Program-made: the position numbers and the translations under genes
Notes under the pieces: model-generated
The model's input: only the letters and a program-made list of their open reading frames with translations
Database searches by the model: none
What the model was told of the DNA's origin: nothing
Virus record (IMG/VR): IMGVR_UViG_3300020185_000086
Coordinates: 1-44,915 of that record
Direction: 5' to 3' (one strand)
From: a virus
DNA length: 44,915 bases
In this document: positions 43,701 through 44,915 of the stretch, piece after piece
Layout of the letters: the number at the start of each line of letters is the position of its first letter
How positions within the stretch are numbered: the stretch's first letter is position 1

Positions 43701-44915
43701 ATGAGCTATTTAATTAACAGTACAGATGCTTTCGTTAATATTAAATTAACCCAAGCTGGAAGAGAAAAGTTAGCCCAAGGGCAATTAAACTTTACATCTT
43801 GGGGTATAGGTGATTCAGAAATCAACTATGATAGAGAAACCATACACAATAATAACATTACTGATGTAAGGTTGTCTGGTACTAGTAAAGTATTAAGGCC
43901 AGTAGATAATCAACCAGACATTAAGACTTTCATTACCGCTACAAGTAATGGTAATGTTAATTTAAACCCCCTTAATGCCTCTCAAATTACCACTATTAAA
44001 GCGATTGTAAATAATCAAGCTACTGAAAGAGGATTCTTTAGTGGTGATGGCACAACCTATATAACCTATACAGGTGATACTTATATTCAAGCTCAAGGTA
44101 CAGTTGTCGGTTCTTCAATTACTGGTGGAACGTCACTTGTAATTGGTACTGGTTATACATATAATAGCGGTGACTTTATTCTCCTTAAATTAGGTAATGA
44201 TACTATTGGTTCTTTAACTAACAACCAAAACACAATACCAGTACCTCAGTTATGGTATAAAATTAATTCAATAACAACGACTACCAACTTAAATGACACT
44301 ATAATAGTAGATAGAGATTTACCAAGTAATATTGCAACAACCGCAACAACACAATGGATTATTTACACTAGTGATGAAGTTTATGGTGGTTTTGGTTTTC
44401 AAGAAACAACACCTTATTGGAATACGAATACACTTGCTTTTGCTGGGTGTTGTGACATAACCTGTGGAGATGTTCCAGTTTGGAATATGAATAACGTGTG
44501 GTGTGAGAATATGGTAGGTATGAGCGGTACTGGTGTCAACAACATACCAGCAACTCCTTATCAAAGCTTCGAAAAATTTGGTTCTAACGCTTATTTAGGT
44601 CAAAAATATCCTTACTTTGATTATTCTTGTAATGAAGGTCTTATAACAGATATTGATATTTGTGGTAATCCAGGAGAATCAAGTCTTGATGGAACTAAGA
44701 AATCAATATCTATAATTCATTATACAAATAATACTATTTCTAATTTCTATGGAGAGTATTTCTTTATAGATGGAGCAAATAATAAAGAAGTTAGACTTAC
44801 ATTACCAGACCTTATGTATCATAGAAGAAACTATTCCACTGGAACAGGCACAACAATGGGTATGGATTTTATAGCTACGGGCACAACTAAACTTATAGGT
44901 ACGTCAGATATTCAG
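43701..44915 (+). CDS. Virion structural protein, N-terminal 405 residues (3' end outside window)
   Basis: The frame is open from the ATG at 43701 to the end of the window. It begins MSYLINSTDAFVNIKLTQAG, then REKLAQGQLNFTSWGIGDSE and INYDRE. I associate this 'LTxxGRxxLAxGxLNFxxWxIGDSEINY' type of N-terminus with conserved phage virion proteins near the baseplate, but I cannot check it. The middle is Thr/Asn/Gly-rich and beta-like; a Cys-rich stretch (AFAGCCDITCGDVPVW) is near residues 248-263. The start has an A-rich context and a candidate late promoter 33 bp upstream. The function and full length cannot be judged from this fragment. Confidence 0.7.
   Translation, partial: MSYLINSTDAFVNIKLTQAGREKLAQGQLNFTSWGIGDSEINYDRETIHNNNITDVRLSGTSKVLRPVDNQPDIKTFITATSNGNVNLNPLNASQITTIKAIVNNQATERGFFSGDGTTYITYTGDTYIQAQGTVVGSSITGGTSLVIGTGYTYNSGDFILLKLGNDTIGSLTNNQNTIPVPQLWYKINSITTTTNLNDTIIVDRDLPSNIATTATTQWIIYTSDEVYGGFGFQETTPYWNTNTLAFAGCCDITCGDVPVWNMNNVWCENMVGMSGTGVNNIPATPYQSFEKFGSNAYLGQKYPYFDYSCNEGLITDIDICGNPGESSLDGTKKSISIIHYTNNTISNFYGEYFFIDGANNKEVRLTLPDLMYHRRNYSTGTGTTMGMDFIATGTTKLIGTSDIQ

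Noticed and set aside
1-44915. tRNA genes, CRISPR arrays, diversity-generating retroelement, toxin-antitoxin or anti-defence systems
   Set aside because: No cloverleaf-like segments in the short gaps, no spaced direct repeats, no reverse transcriptase or template/variable repeat pair, and no recognisable defence-related domain were seen.
1-44915. Reassigned stop codon (as in some crAss-like phages)
   Set aside because: TAA, TAG (16150, 22429) and TGA (5429, 36672) all end genes at plausible places, and no gene needs read-through.

Overview
The window is a 45-kb, AT-rich stretch (roughly 30% GC by eye) of a tailed, T4-like contractile (myovirus-type) phage genome. All genes that I can support lie on the + strand. 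The host is most likely a Bacteroidota bacterium, probably a Flavobacteriia-type one. Three things point there: promoters of the Bacteroidota form (TTG, about 20 bp, TAnnTTTG) at 626-657, 11767-11798 and 13851-13882; start codons preceded by A/T-rich sequence (often 'aatt ATG') instead of Shine-Dalgarno motifs; and tail proteins carrying Bacteroidota-style domains (SprB-like repeats, an OmpA-like domain). TAA, TAG and TGA all act as ordinary stops, so the code is standard. I see no tRNA, rRNA, CRISPR array or insertion sequence.

Layout. (1) 2-592: the C-terminal end of a probable tail tape-measure protein. A non-coding, repeat-rich AT leader (593-887) carrying a promoter follows. (2) 888-11765: the first baseplate block. 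It holds a 1404-aa tail/baseplate protein with an embedded OmpA-like domain, a gp53-like LysM wedge protein, a 1857-aa hub-like protein and a zinc amidase (tail lysin or endolysin). (3) 11805-13784: four small unrecognised genes, ending with a very acidic coiled-coil protein and a strong terminator. (4) 14031-22431: a replication and nucleotide block with a gp32-like ssDNA-binding protein, UvsX recombinase, FEN/RNase H-type 5' nuclease, an unknown protein, a DnaB/gp41-type helicase and class I ribonucleotide reductase (nrdB then nrdA). It is closed by a strong terminator at 22465-22499. (5) 22561-44915: the second baseplate and fibre block with gp25, gp6, a small membrane protein, a 1435-aa SprB-repeat protein, several unknown virion proteins, a gp7/P2-gpI-like wedge protein, a 1706-aa Cys-rich protein with duplicated adhesin-like modules, fibre-like proteins and a right-truncated virion gene at 43701.

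How they work together. The structural genes specify the wedge (53, 25, 6, 7-like), the hub with a cell-wall amidase, and a large set of probable receptor-contact proteins. The middle block supplies ssDNA coating, strand exchange, primer removal, unwinding and dNTP supply. Within it, a hairpin terminator directly after the ssDNA-binding gene would let that stoichiometric protein be made in excess.

The most striking signal is not a gene. On a line-by-line read I found no GATC tetranucleotide anywhere in the window, although base composition predicts on the order of a hundred. This suggests strong selection against a GATC-targeting restriction activity. A second candidate is a recurrent TAGTATTTAT-like motif, without a -33 element, just upstream of structural genes, which could be a phage late promoter. 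I found no defence system or other clearly novel enzymatic system.
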